DNA of 64,000 nucleotides from Larix kaempferi (Eukaryota > Streptophyta > Pinopsida > Pinales > Pinaceae): contig BSBM01000036.1 of assembly GCA_027924585.1 (NCBI GenBank), positions 310,001-374,000 of the forward strand. The letters are read 5' to 3'. Positions within the stretch are counted from its first letter, which is position 1. Every line of letters starts with the position of its first letter. Below, in pieces: positions 21,369 to 33,556 of this stretch. A program made the translations under genes and the position numbers. The notes beneath the pieces are model-generated. The model was not told the origin of the DNA. It was given only the letters and a program-made list of their open reading frames with translations, and ran no database searches.

Positions 21369-22983
21369 ATGGCATCAACTAGCCTTTGGTTCGAGGACAG
21401 ATTGGATGTTGCCTCAGATTTCCTATCATGGAAAGTCAGTGTAACTTTTCTATTAGAAGATAAATACCTCTGGGATATCGTCAAGGATGTGGTAACCTTA
21501 TCAATAGATCCTCTTCTTTCTAAGCAAATGATCATGGATGCTATATAGGATCATCTGATCCCTCACATATCTAAAAAGGACATGTTCGATGCCTTGGTTA
21601 GCCTTTTCCAGGGCAAGAACCTTAATAGGAAGATGATATTGCATAACAAACTTGTGACCAGCTTGCAGCAGTTGGGGAGAGGGTAGAAGACAAAGAGCTA
21701 GTCAACAGGGCATTGAATGGACCTTCCAATTGATTTGAGTTTGTTATGCAATATCATCTTCCTATTAAGGTTCTTGCCCTGGAAAAGGCTAACCAAGGCA
21801 TCGAACATGTGACCAGCTGGTCACACAAACTCAAATCAATATTGCATAACAAACTCAAATCAATTGGAAGCTGGTCACACATATTAATAGGAAGGTCACA
21901 CATATTTGTGACCAGCTTGCAGCAGTTGTGGAGAGGGTAGAAGACAAAGAGCTAGTCAATAGGGCATTGAATGGGTTCCCACATCAATGGGAAACATTTG
22001 TCCAGGGTGTTTGTGCTCGTGAAAACCTTCCCTCTTGGGAAAGATTGTGGGATGACTATATCCAGGAGGAAACTCGGATGGAGTACAAGGTAGTAGGCTG
22101 GAAGGTGACAGTGATCATGCCCTAATTGGTCAAACAAAGAAGGGTAGAGGTAAAGGATCCAACAAAGGTAAAATGAAGAGTGAGGAGTCAACCTCACAGC
22201 TTGGAAAGGACTTGATTAAAATTAAGTGCTTCCTATGTCATTATGCATCTCAGTGTTCGGAGAAGAAGAAAGGTAAAGGGAAGCAACAATAGAATCAGGT
22301 AGGAGCCTTAGATGAAACTCAAATGAACGAGTTTGCCTCCAAATTTGAGAAGGATTTCTCGATGGTATCTTGCTTTTCTTCCATCACAATTATGAAGAGC
22401 AAGTGGTATGTAGATAGTGGAGCATCGAGGCATATGACTTCAACCCGGGAACTATTTCAAGTCTAAAGGAGCACATATCAAGAGTCCAGGTTGAGCTTGG
22501 TGATAATGTCAAGTATCTAGTAGCAGGAGTTGGTACCATTTCTTTCCAACTCCGGTTAGGTAACTCTTTAGATTTTGATGATGTGTTATTTGTTCCATTT
22601 CTCAGGAAGAATTTGCTTTCAGTTTTGGTCATGGAAGATAAGAGCTATGCAATAGAGTTCAAGAACCAACAAGTTTGTCCTCATAAGACCAAAGGAGTCT
22701 AGCCTAGGATCAACTCAGGTGATTTGGGTTAGAGAAGGCAATTTATACAAGTTATAGGGTGAATCTGTTTGAGCCCTAGTACACGACACAAATAACTTGT
22801 GCGAGTTATGGCACAAGAGGATGGCCCTTGCATTAATGAGCATTGCCTATTCTGAGGGAGATCATCATAGGGCTTCCAACATTCAACATTGAGCAGCAGG
22901 GTGCATGCAGAGGGTGTGCGCTTGACAAGCATGCTAAGGTTGCTTTCCAAGTATTGAGCACAGGTGCTAAGGTTGTGGTTAGA
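21369..22983 (+). pseudogene. Copia fragment E6: Gag, zinc knuckle, protease, pre-integrase
   Basis: Gag starts at 21369 (MASTSLWFEDRLDVASDFLS) and carries the usual DRLD..S.F..WK and LWDIV motifs. It is interrupted by a scrambled inverted duplication (21578-21975), after which ALNGFPHQWETFVQGVCARE resumes the Gag. A partial knuckle IKCFLCHYASQC is at about 22220. The protease WYVDSGASRHMT is at 22404-22439 with its catalytic DSG intact. GAG_pre-integrase ELWHKRM is near 22805 and the knuckle remnant CALDKHAKVAF near 22918. The coding sequence stops at about 22983, before the integrase core. It is the only Copia copy in the sense orientation of the host gene. Confidence 0.85.
21578..21975 (+). 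repeat. Scrambled inverted and direct duplication in E6 Gag
   Basis: 21580-21650 and 21740-21810 are inverted copies of 71 bp (ACATGTTCGATGCCTTGG against CCAAGGCATCGAACATGT at the outer ends). 21723-21754 and 21839-21870 form a second inverted pair of 32 bp. 21654-21721 and 21908-21975 are direct copies (GTGACCAGCTTGCAGCAG) 254 bp apart. Confidence 0.9.
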
Positions 22984-24784
22984 AGGGTTGTCTTCCCACC
23001 TTGAGTTGTCTTACTACTTTGTTGTTTTTGGTCTTATGGGTAAAAGGGTTGTTTACCCACGTTGTTGTTACACCCTTGGTCCTATGGTTAGAGGGGTCAT
23101 GTAACATTCCTTGTTTTATGGTTTAACTTGTGTTGGTGTGGTCTTGTGTTGACCACTTGTTGGTCCTTGTGCTAGCACCCCTACCCTTAACCATCATCTT
23201 GGAACATCATAGTATTACTTTATTTCTTATAAGTGGTGACCTTCCTTAATGTATGATGTCTTGAGCTTAGTACCCACTCCTAAAGTCATTATAACATTAT
23301 TTTATATTCTAATTGTTGGTAACCCTCCTTATTTGATGGAACCCTAAGTCAATGAAGTCTTAGAAGGGAATCCTTCTAGAAGACTTCAAGAGATTATAAA
23401 TGCAAGTCTATTCCTTCATTACATCTTATCTTCATGTGGCATTTCAGATCTGATTTACTGTGCACCTGATCTAGGGTTTACTGCAGCTGTGACGTCTAGG
23501 GTTTCTTCTTCTCCTATGCTTGGGTGCTCTTTGGTTTTATGCTTCCTTCCTCTTGGATGTCCTCATGAAAGCTGCTGCTGCCTGTAAAGTCTGTCTTAAG
23601 GATCTGATCTTCCTCCTAGAGACTGCCGCCACTTGTAAGAATTGTTTTGAGGCTCTGATCTATCTCCCAGAAACTGCCGCCACCTGTAAGATTTGTGTTG
23701 AGGGTCTGATCTATCTCCTAGAGGCTGCCGCCACCTGTAAGATTTTTGTTGAGGGTCTGATCTATCTCCTAGAGGCTGCCGTCACCTGTAAGAATTGTTG
23801 TGAGGGCTTGATCTATCTTCTAAAGGATGCCACTGCCTGGAAAAATGTTTTGAGGGTTTGATCTTTCATTTTTTGTCTGCTACTGTCTAGTTTGTTCACC
23901 TTTAAGGGAGACCGAGACCTTGGTAAGTCTGCTATTCTTTGTTTGACTGTGTTGAGGGACAGTCGCTGCTTTATGGATTGGTTAGCTGTCCACTGTTGAC
24001 TGTTTGGGTAGATTGCTACCCTTGTGGACTGTGTTTTTAAAGGCTGCTATTTTTCATTTGTAAAGACCACTCCCTACTTGACTTGTTTGAATCAAACCTA
24101 CTGTGTTTAGGGCTGTTTGTGAAGGTCACTGTCTGTTGAGACTGATTTGAGGTCTGTTAGTGCTCATCATGACCTTGTTAGGTGTCTGCCTGGCTGCTAC
24201 TGTTGACTTAAGGTCTGATATGACCTGAAGGTGTCCACTGTGACCTTGTTGGGAGACTGCCAGGGCTACTGTTGTTGGTATGAGGTCTGATATGACTGGA
24301 GGTGACCACTAGCCTTGATTAAGGATTGTTAGGACAGTCACCTTGAACTGTGCTTTGGAGCTGCCCTTGTGTCTTTCTCCCTTTGACTAGCTTAGTTATT
24401 GTCTTGGATCTGACCTTGAAGAAACCTATCCTACAGTCCATTATCTCTCTCTCTCAGATATGTACTAACCCTCAGGTAAGGGTCAGTTTTGTTCCAGTTG
24501 ATTGACTTGCCTCTGAGAGGCACAGTCTGTTTTGAAAGTTAGATTTCTGAGTATAAGAAAGGTCCCATCCCATCAAGTAAGTTATTAGATTTGTGTTGTT
24601 AGTTAGATCTTAAATTAGTCTTACTACTGTTTCTCTTTATGCTTCAACTTTAACATAGGGACCTTTGGGAGTGTTAAAGTTGAAAGAGATAAAATTATGT
24701 TTTAATTTAGTAGATCTAAATTTTAATTTGTTACAGCTGTACTATTTTGTTCTTAGCACCAGTTTTGTAATTTTGTTTTCTGCA
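22984..24784 (+). other. Unassigned repetitive stretch, possibly LTR-derived
   Basis: It begins with pairs of phrases (GTCTTATGGGTAAAAGGGTT and GTCCTATGGTTAGAGGGG) and contains a 51-bp minisatellite (23571-23865). At 24140-24310 two loosely repeated ~100-bp units share ATGACCTTGTTAGG-like and GAGGTCTGATATGAC phrases. No polymerase or integrase motif was seen. Confidence 0.45.
23571..23865 (+). repeat. 51-bp in-frame minisatellite, about 5.6 units
   Basis: Five full 51-bp units and a partial one translate as 17-residue repeats of the form TAATCKNCFEALIYLPE, with variants such as AAATCKIFVEGLIYLLE. The containing frame (23520-23861) is open for 113 codons. Each unit has Cys pairs CK.C and a hydrophobic tail. 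I know no protein family of this form, and the flanks are repetitive, so coding status is doubtful. Confidence 0.8.
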
Positions 24785-24949
24785 TTAAAGCATAAAAAAA
24801 TTGTATTTTGCTACTAACCCTATTCTAACCCTAAAAATCAACACCTTTCTCCTTGACGAATATGGGATAAGGGTTGGCTTCTTTGGTGGGAAGCCGCTAT
24901 TTGCTAGACAATCAAATTTATGAGATGGGGGAGAATGATGGCTTGCAAG

Positions 24950-27360
24950 TAGCATTGCGAGTTGCGAGCCACTAGGCACTGTCTTGAGAGGGTTCATATT
25001 CTAGTGGAGAATCTTCACATTGTAGCTCATGAGGAAGACATTGCTATGTTGGAGATGATGGTTCGCAAAGAGGAGAAATACAATGCAAGGGGTGCCCGGA
25101 TCTGCTCCAGGTTGGAGTGGATTGGGAAGGGGATGATAGTTCTCTTGAGGAGGATGCCGTTGAAATTAAAGGTATGTTTGGTTTACATTTTTCGAATATT
25201 TATTTTTCCTTATGCTTTGTTTGACATTGTTGTGGTTGCTAGGAATTGTTGTATTCAATATTTTAACTAAAGCGATGGCTACTTGGATTTGTAATCTAGA
25301 TAGGATGATGGTTTGGTAGGAACAAACAAGGTTTCTGTAGGGTTGGTTTATTTTGAATACAATGATCTCGACTTATTAGGCCATGTAGTGGGCCATAAAG
25401 TCTAGCCAACATGCACTCTTCTTGAAGATAAATTCTAACAAGACCTATGATTGGATTGATTTGTCCTTCATCATGGAGATACTAACTTGCTTAAGGTTTG
25501 GTTCACAATGTGGTGCTATGGTGAACACTCTTCTCCAATGCAAGCCTTTGTCTTAGTTAAAAACTCTTTGTCCTCGTAGAGTTTGTTGCATCAGTCCATT
25601 AGGCAAGGGTTCCCTTTGGCCCCATACTTGTATCTGTTGATATCTGATGCTTTGGTTTCTCTCATGGAGGCTGCCTGCATCCAGGGGTGTGTTCGCATTA
25701 GTTCTCTTAATGATGGCTTGGAGATGGTCAACAACCACTTTTTAGACGACTCTCTTCTTTCTGTATGTGCTGATCATGAATCAGTGGATGGTGCTAGGAA
25801 TTGGTTGTACCTTTTCTATTCACTTTTAGGTGTAGTGGTTAGTTACTTAGTAAACATGAAACTGACTTTTGATTGGTTGTATTAGATAGCCCACTTGCTT
25901 GGATTCCCCCCCATGTGGACATATGTTTGGTTGATGGTCATTGTTCAATATCTTGGCATTCCTTTTGGTTTGGGTCTTTTGCTTATGGCCATGTGGGATT
26001 AGTGCCTTCAACAGTTGTAGAGCAAGCTTCACTTTTGGCAGTATAAGGACCTCTTGTTTGCAAGGAAAGTTGATGGTTGTTAGGAGGATCCTCTAAGCAT
26101 CTCACATATACTATGCCACCCTTTGGTTGCTTAGGGGGGCTCAATTTCAATGCTTGGAGTAGATGCTAAGGTTGTATTTGTGGTTTAAATATGGAGGGGA
26201 TTGTGGCCTCCTAATGGTTCTGCAGGAGGTAGGGTTGATTGATGTGGCTATCGAAGGGATCATGCTTGTTGCTAAATGGGTGGTGCATTCCTTGGAGGGT
26301 AAATCCCCTAGGTAGGTTTTGTTGTGGTAGAGATCGACAATAGCTCAACATGTGGGAAAGGTTTGGGGGGCTTTTTGCTTGTGTGATATTATCTCTTCCC
26401 CCCACTAGTTTGAGGTTGTAAGCTAGTTTATCTTGAGGAGCAGCTAGGTGACTTGGAAGGCCATTCGGGTTTGGTCATATGGAATTGAACTGGCAGTATA
26501 GGAGGTTGGGATTTGGTGAGATGATCTATTTGGAGTTGGTGGTTACATGATACTTGTAAGGCAAATTTCCATGTTTCTAGGCTCAAGATTTGAGTATGGT
26601 ATCCTTATATGGTAGTACCTTTGGAGTTTAGCGGTGTGCTCCTAGAAGGATCGGCGCACTTTGGCTTGACAACATGCCTTGCTTCCCTTAGACTGGCCCA
26701 TCATCATTGAGCTTGTTGGGTTCGTTCCTTAGGTTCATGTGTTCAAACTCCAAAATGAATATTACCATGCCAGGTCCATTTTGGCAGGATTAGGGGTGGC
26801 GGACTGGAGCTTTAGTCACCCCCTTCAGCTTTATGACTCTTGTCCCTTTTGCATCAGCTCCATGAGCTAGCCTATGTCCTCGATGCTCATTGGGTGGCCT
26901 CATGTGTGGAGGACAAGTGGATTCATTGGTTGCAGAGTGTGGTATGTGTGTTTGTCCTACAAGCCACAGTTTGTTGCATGGCTTCGTGTACATCAGGGCT
27001 CCCCCTCCAAGGCCAAGTTGGTGAAAAGTGGCATCTCTGATGGTCTCTGCCCTATCTGCAACTATTAAAAATGGTGAAACACATGCTTTGTGATTGTCAA
27101 TTTGCTAGAGTTGTTGAAATTTTGTTCAAAATCAATATTCAGTCCTTTTTCAGGGGAGGGTGCTTTGGTGTGCAGCTCTGCTTGGTGATTCCAGTGATTT
27201 GGTCTGCTCATCTTTCATTGTTATTTGGCACCGTCTGTTGATATCTGCTCTGTTTACTCTCTGGAAGATCTGCTGCAAGTCTGTTTTTAATCATGAGATC
27301 AGTTCTTTGTCTGCTCTCTGTAATATGTGGAGGGATGAGTTACTTATGTAGCTGTTGGCC
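24950..27360 (+). pseudogene. Fossil L1-type LINE (LINE-C)
   Basis: In order: the linker between endonuclease and RT, EEKYNARGARICSRLEWIG, near 25070-25130; RT motif SIRQGFPLAPYLYLLISDAL at about 25590-25650; the catalytic box NHFLDDSLL near 25730 (usual F(A/V)DD); the thumb region IYYATLWLLRGAQFQ near 26105; and zf-RVT GLCPICNY...HMLCDCQFA near 27045-27105. Many stops and frameshifts separate these pieces. It differs from LINE-A in sequence. No RNase H was recognised at its end. It has the same strand as the host gene. Confidence 0.8.
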
Positions 27361-27469
27361 AAAGTTCCTTTTTGCTCATAGGGATGCCCTGTTTCTAGAT
27401 GCAGATGCATGCTGTTATCACCTATTTTGTACAAATAGCTGAATTTCTCGTGAGCCTCTAGTTTATTGA

Positions 27470-28960
27470 ACATGATTCATGTTCATCATCAACATTCAGA
27501 AGTTTAGAAGTCAATTTCAGGGCAATTTTGCCCCATTTGTAATAACTGCATGTTCATACCCCCATGGGGAATTTGTAAAAAGTTGGTCTAAACGGGGTCC
27601 TTTTATAAAAGACTCGGCTATCCGTAGGTTTAGCCATTTGGGGGATACTCTAGAGTGTTTTTTCCTTAGGAATTATGCGCTACTCATCAGTGGCGTATAA
27701 TCCTCGAGTTTTTCACTCAAACCTCCAAAGCTGGAGTATTTTCCATGATGGTCAAAACCTAAGGTGGTTATTAGAGTCTTGTGTCTAGGATTTTTTACGT
27801 GTTAGCCATCTCGATTGAGTCATATGAACATGCACTAGGTCCGCTAGGAGTTTCGTTCCATTCCGACAAAAATATTTTTTTCCATAAATTAGACCATTTT
27901 TTAATGGTTTAATTAAAAAATTTCAAAAAATGATAAAAACCTAATTCGGAGGCGGAATAAGGCGTGGGGAAGCTCGTTTTGACGCTTAGAGCGTCCTCTT
28001 TACCCTAGCGCCAACTTTTCTAAGGTTTCGGGCGATTACATCGTCTCTGGGAGCAGTTTTTCATCATTTTGGCATTTAGTTGCCATAAAATGACAAAAAC
28101 ACATAAAGGACAAAATTCAAATAAGTAAAAAATTGAATTTTTTAACCATGGAAAAGGTTGGGTTATATTTTTATGATGTGTATGACCACATAAAGGAGAT
28201 TAAGCACATGTGAAATTGAAGTTTAATTATAATTTCAATTTTGAAGGGGATGACGTGAGCCATTTCCGTATGGCTCCTTCATGTGCAAACTCGATTTGGT
28301 TATGTGGCATATTATTAAATTGGTTTTGGGCTAAGTTGAGTTGCATTAAATGGAGTGGGGGCGCCTTGCCTAAGTGGAGGCCACCTCCCACTCTAAACCA
28401 CAAAGAATCTCAACGTGTTTCGAGTTAACTCCAAGCTATTGACCAAAAGGCCTCACGTATATGCATGCATTCACGTTGATCTTCAATGGATACACGAGCT
28501 GGGCATGTGGCAATGTGTTAGTGGATTGGTGATGAGCATTAATTTATTGGTGGACGCCCTAGCCACCTCAAGGGCTTGGCTCCCATCATACACGAGTTGC
28601 ATTTATGATAAACTGTTAGCTTGGATCTCCCTCATGGCTCACGTATACCCTATTGTGCTCACGTCTATCTTCATTGGAGCTCACATCTTACACATGGCAA
28701 TTGTTTGTTGGATGGTGAAGCTTCCAAGAGTGGGATGGGGGGCGCCTTGCCTAGGTGGAGGCCACCTCCCCATTCCCATCTACCACAAGTGCGAGTTGTC
28801 TTATGGATCTACACTCCAAGCCCATGCATGGAGTGGAATTCGATTTTAGTTTGATTGCCATTGGCTCTCTATGATACCAATTCGTTTTAGGGTTTTGGTA
28901 GTGTGTTTTGTTATTTGAGAGAAGCATTTTAGCTCTCTTCTCATGGTCTTTCATGCAAAG
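27470..28960 (+). repeat. LTR-like dispersed repeat R1, copy A
   Basis: Its reverse complement matches 34606-36050 and 53160-53660. Shared phrases include GACTCTAATAACC..CC, CTCCAGCTTTGGAGG, TGAAAAACTC, AAGGAAAAAACACTCTAGAG and TTACAAATTCCCCATGGGG. The interior has two G(C/G)GCGCCTTGCCTA.GTGGAG phrases (28348 and 28739) also seen inverted in copy B near 34855. The layout suggests a long LTR; no coding is seen. Confidence 0.6.
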
Positions 28961-31730
28961 AAACTCTGAGCAATTGTATTTGAAATTATATTTAATAAAG
29001 TTGTGACTTTGGAGGTCAAATTCTTGGGGGCTCTTGGTGGCCATGCTTCATCACACTCTTGAGGTGATATTGTGTCATTTCTTCATGTGTTTATGATTAT
29101 TTAGTTTTGATTTATATGCTTAGAAGGCTAACAATCTAGCACATGCATGTATATCTTCTCTATTCGCGTAAATCATATGTTATTTGCAGGTATTGCTAAT
29201 GGTTTTGTGAGCTTTTGCAGGTTCTCCTTCACTCCAAATTTTTGGCCAAAGATCTCTCCACTTGTTAAGCACTAGCAAAAGAGGAGTCTCTTACTTCACC
29301 ATCAACTACTCTCAAAACAAACTTTTTGGTTACCCTAAGCTTATATCTTCAAGCTTCCATTTTGCTCCTTGAAGCTCTCCTTGCCTTGATCTCCACCCAT
29401 CCTCTTGCTATCGTTTTCTATACCAAAAGCCCTATCTTCCATTCGTTTGCACTAGATCCATCCTCTTCCTCCACCCATTCGTTTTTCCCTCCAAAGACTC
29501 CTTCTCCCATTTATCCATCCTCTCCTTTGCCCTTGTTTTTTCCCCACACTCTACCTTTCGTTTTGGGTTTCCTAGCTTCCTTTCGTCCAATCCCAAGAAG
29601 CCCTAAATACTACACACTCTAGTGTTAATTTGTTTGTTATAGATTGCATTTAGTTTCTTGAAATATTTAAAATCTCATAAAAAGTTTCAAAGTTTTAGCT
29701 TAGATCTCATATTTGCATCCCATAATAGTTAGATCTCATACCAAAAGTTTAGATCTTGCATACTGAAAGGTTTATTAAGCATATAGGGTAGTGAAATATT
29801 GCATGTAGCTTGCACTTCCTTAAGTTTTCTTTCCTCATTCAAAAGATAGAAATTTTACACAAAATTCTTTTAAATTTTTTATAGTTTAGATCTCATTTTT
29901 AGTGAGTTTTAGGCAACTTATGTTCACTGGTCTGTTTTCCCATACAAATTATTTTCAAACAGAAATCTCAAGTTTTTTCATGTTTTTGTGCTTAAATCTT
30001 TTAGATTAGACTTGGTAGTTTTAAATTTTTTTGGATTTCTGACACTTAATGGGTGCATGTTGAGTGTATTTCTCAAGTTTTTTGTAGGTTCCTTGAAAGA
30101 AGGGATAAATTTGTTGAAGCATATTCGAAGAGGAGCGAGCACTTTCAAGGAGAAGATCAAAATCAAGCAATAAACCAACAAAAACACAATCTCCTTTTTG
30201 TACTAGCCTTCAGAGGCTTCCAGGTTTTAATTGTAAATTTTTGTTTATCTTAAGTTTTTGAGAAAAGTCCTTCAAGGTTTTCAAACCCAAGGCAATTGTA
30301 CACGATTAATAAAAAGCTTAAGTAGAGGGGCCTCCACTTTTTTGGTTTTCTTCCCCATTTGGGGAAGAGTGTTGTGATTGGGTTAGATCTTTCAATTTTT
30401 GTTGTAGAGTAGTTTTTTATTTCATCTTGTATTTCTCTTCCAAGTCTTCGATCGGAAGTTGTATCCTTGGGATCCCATCCCAGGGGCAGGACCACATAAT
30501 TTGTGGTTACTCTTCCTTCCCCGTCAGTTTCCTTGGTAGAGTTTTCAGCTAGCTGGAAGTTCTCAAGTGCGGACGGTTCTTAGAGGTTGACCTTGTTCGA
30601 AGGTTGATCCCACCTTTAGTGTAAAATTGCTTGGTAGAACACTAAATCCTTCATTTATTTCATTTTATTTTGCAAGTAGCATGCTAGCTGTGTTTCATAT
30701 CTATTGAGCTACCACATGATTTTAATATTACAAAGTTTCAATATCCTGTTTTCACAACTGCTTCTTGTTTCTTAAAATAAACAAAGTCTCTTGAACTTGG
30801 CCAAATCCAAGTCAAGAACACTCTCTGTCGGAGAGCATTGTAGATTTGCAATTTCCCATTGCATTAGGCATTTTAAAGTAGGAAGTCTCTTGAACTGTGG
30901 TCTTAAGACTGAGTCAAGAGCGCTCTCTGTCGGAGGGTTGAACAAGTGCTCTTAATTTAATAAAATATTTCAACCCACATTTCCCCCTAATAAATTTACT
31001 TTGGTTGATTGTCCAACACTCGTATGCTCTGCCAACCGGAAACGGTTGGGCTAGTACTCAGAAAGGTGAAGGTCTTGCTATACTCACAAGTGATAACATA
31101 ATTAAAATTTTACCCAAAACCAAAACCAGTATCAAATCACTGAGGTGCTTCCTGAAACAGGTGGTGCTAGGAATCCATTATCAGACTCGAGGGCAGTCAA
31201 GCCGTAAGTACACTTGTCCTCTTTGCAATCTGGGTGCTCCCGACATACCATCTAAGAGGTTGCCAGTATTTGTTCATGGTTAAGGTTCCACTCTTTTGAT
31301 ATCCTTAGTTTTAGCCTTAATAATCAAGACCACTAAAATCTTTAATTTACCAAGATAAGCTGCAAAACGATCTCACAAACATTTATCTTGAACACTTGTA
31401 TCAAGCAATTCGATCACTCAGACTTTTTTGACTCCATAAGGCACTGGTCCTTAATCACATATTTTATTTGCTTATTATCAATCTGGAGTACTTGTGTTAA
31501 TTTTCGTATAAAGAGTGATTTATATCTGATTCAGTGTATCTCTTATCTTCTCTTGCAACGTGGATTGCGTTATCTTGGTTTTATTTAAAAGCATTGTTGT
31601 GTCTCTCACCTTCAAAACTCCTAAACAACACCCATCCGCACCTTTTCACCAAAACACACTTAAAAAACACAAGAGCCTTAGTGAAACTCTTTATAGGGAC
31701 TACCCCCCTTGGCTTCGTTAGGAGCTAGCC
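28961..31730 (+). other. Non-coding, pyrimidine-rich intronic DNA after R1-A
   Basis: Long CT-rich stretches (29400-29600) and repeated TTTAGATCTCAT/AGATCTTGCAT phrases (29700-29900) look like an LTR-element leader, but no PBS or Gag was found. At 30784 and 30893 two ~75-bp copies share AAGTCTCTTGAACT, AGTCAAGA.C.CTCTCTGTCGGAG. The only open frames are short and unrecognised. Confidence 0.45.
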
Positions 31731-31807
31731 TAAACGGAGGAGCTGGGATTCAAGTGACAGTACTTGGCTCATTGCTTGCACCCAAGGCCACATCTCTCCC
31801 CACTTCC

Positions 31808-31865
31808 CAGTGAGGGAGACGGCTTTCGAAAGATTTCTGCTGCTGGTGTGCATTTTGGCGGACAA
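31808..31865. repeat. 57-bp block shared with 34606-34661
   Basis: GTGAGGGAGACGGCTTTCG, AAGATTTCTGCTGCTGGTG and TGCATTTTGGCGGACAAC appear at both places with about four differences, while the flanks differ completely. A conserved end of an unidentified element is possible. Confidence 0.7.
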
Positions 31866-31974
31866 CACATGCGTTGATTGAATTTTTTTAATTTTTTTTG
31901 TAGCACTAATGAGGAGGATATAAGCTCTGTTGTATATATCCGTAATCCTTCCACATTTTGTTTTGCAGATTGCA

Positions 31975-32345
31975 CCGAGTGAAACGAGGTGCTCTACAAC
32001 CCAATATGGGGGAGATGTTCTAATGTGTATGTAGCGTTACATCTAATAAAACGTAAAAAGTGATAAAAATAATTAAAAAAATTCGTGTCGGCTCATCAAA
32101 TAAAAAATTATGGAAAGTATTTAAAAAAAAAATCCATGTTGGTTCATAAAATAAAATATTATGAAAAGTAATTAAAAAATAGATGTTCGTTTATAAAATA
32201 AAAACTTAAAACTTAAACCCGGATCTATCAATCAAGAGAGATCAAATTTGTTGAGTTTAAATTTAAAAAAAGAAATACATCTCAAGAAATTGGATCCCTC
32301 TCGGTGCTTGATAGATATGGGTTTAAGATGGATCTATGCTGGTTT
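31975..32345 (+). repeat. Dispersed repeat R2, copy 2
   Basis: It matches 20120-20455 in the same orientation (GAGGTGCTCTACAACCCA, GGGGGAGATGTT, TCAAATTTGTTGAGTTTAA, TTGGATCCCTCTCGGTGCTT, GGATCTATGCTGG). Confidence 0.65.
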
Positions 32346-33244
32346 AAATAGTTTCATTTGTATATAAGACATTTAAGAAAAAAACTATGGCTACTGCTTG
32401 TTGTTCCCTATGTCCCTCTTTTGATGACACTAAACATTACAAAGGCATGTTTCCCCTATCTTCAATTTCTCTCTAGTTGGGAGGAAATTTTCTAGTTGGG
32501 TAAAAGAGAGCATCTGAAAGGAATGCTTGCTATTGAGTTCCTGTTGTTTATTTGATTCTATGAATCTCTATTTTTTATTGAATGCTTAATGCAAGCTTGC
32601 CTCTTTCTTCAAAGTAGTGGATATAGCTTTCTTGATGGTCTTGGCCAAGTAGCTGCAGCAATATCTTTTGTGAGGCTTCAAACCACAAATAAATTGAATT
32701 ACACAATTACCTTTTTTTGAAGATTTGGCATCTATGCTGTCAAGGCCCCAACTTGCGGCCTGTTATTTCACTTATATGTTCATATACCTTAATAAGGTGT
32801 AAGGTATATCTTCTTGAGGAAATTTATGTTTGTTTAAACCAATCGACTCTTTAAAAGTCTTGTGCTTGGTTCCTTCATTTTTGATGTCCTCATTGTTTCA
32901 CTGTTCTAGTTGGGCCTACACCAACCGTGTGGATTTTATCCCCTCCCTTGAAATTCATAGAAGAAAACTACATATCCACATGCATCAACCATGTTATAAA
33001 AGTATTTCCATAACCTCTGCATCCAATCTTAGGGATGCTTATTTTTTTAATATAATTACACTTTTTGCTTGATGCTTTTAAGGTAGGGGTTGTCTCAAGA
33101 TGGTTTTAATGTTTTATTTTGTCATATAAGTTTTTGGAATTGTGCTTCTTTAGAGTTGTGGCCCATGGGAGGATAAGTCTATCATTTCGTACCCTTCACA
33201 GGCCATCTTTTTTCTGAGGTCTGACTTGTTTCATTGTTTTCAAG
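32346..33244. other. Distal intron 1, no recognised element
   Basis: AT-rich sequence without repeat or coding similarity leads to the branch/acceptor region. The acceptor is preceded by the pyrimidine-rich GACTTGTTTCATTGTTTTCAAG. Confidence 0.6.
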
Positions 33245-33346
33245 GCTGTAGATATTGCAATTCTTGGAGATCTCGATAGAGATGACTTGAAAAAGCTATG
33301 TGCTGACAATTATCCAGAATGGATATCATTTCCAATGTTTGAGCAG
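33245..33346 (+). CDS. SYT7: Synaptotagmin-like / CLB1 protein, exon 2
   Basis: Thirty-four codons in phase 0 run from AVDIAILGDLDRDDLKKL to CADNYPEWISFPMFEQ. The acceptor TTTTCAAG ends at 33244 and the donor CAG|GTAAAA starts at 33347. In SYT7/CLB1-type proteins the anchor-proximal KR.AKAVDI is followed by DLKK.C..N.PEWI.FP.FEQ and then VKWLN at the start of the SMP domain, so exon 3 should open with VKWLN. No such sequence was found downstream in this window. The exon has no stop, and its codons are clean next to the decayed repeats around it, so the gene is likely functional. Confidence 0.92.
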
Positions 33347-33556
33347 GTAAAATTGATTATTTTCCTCAACTGCTATAATTTATGTAAGAAATGGAGGTAG
33401 GATAGTTGCATCTAAATGATTGTTCTGGTTTCTTTATAACTTTCAGTGTTTTCTTACTATGGCTGTCTAGTAGATATCAAATAATTCAAATTATGATTCT
33501 GTTTTGTTTTCTTTATTTTACTTAGTAAATACCTTTCAACATTGGAGAATATTATT

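Larger units (their letters stand above)
16492..33244 (+). other. Intron 1 of the synaptotagmin-like gene (16,753 bp)
   Basis: The donor is GTATGG at 16492 and the acceptor TTTTCAAG at 33244; both joints are phase 0. The intron carries two Copia fragments of opposite orientation, a fossil LINE, LTR-like repeats and two minisatellites. The homologous introns in small-genome plants are normally only a few hundred bases long (general knowledge). Confidence 0.88.

Noticed and set aside
24810-24840. Telomere-like CTAACCCTATTCTAACCCTAA
   Set aside because: Two imperfect units only; no interstitial telomeric array.
28210-29622. Frames of 72-144 codons within and after R1-A
   Set aside because: They lie in a dispersed non-coding repeat; overlapping frames on both strands show no conserved motif.
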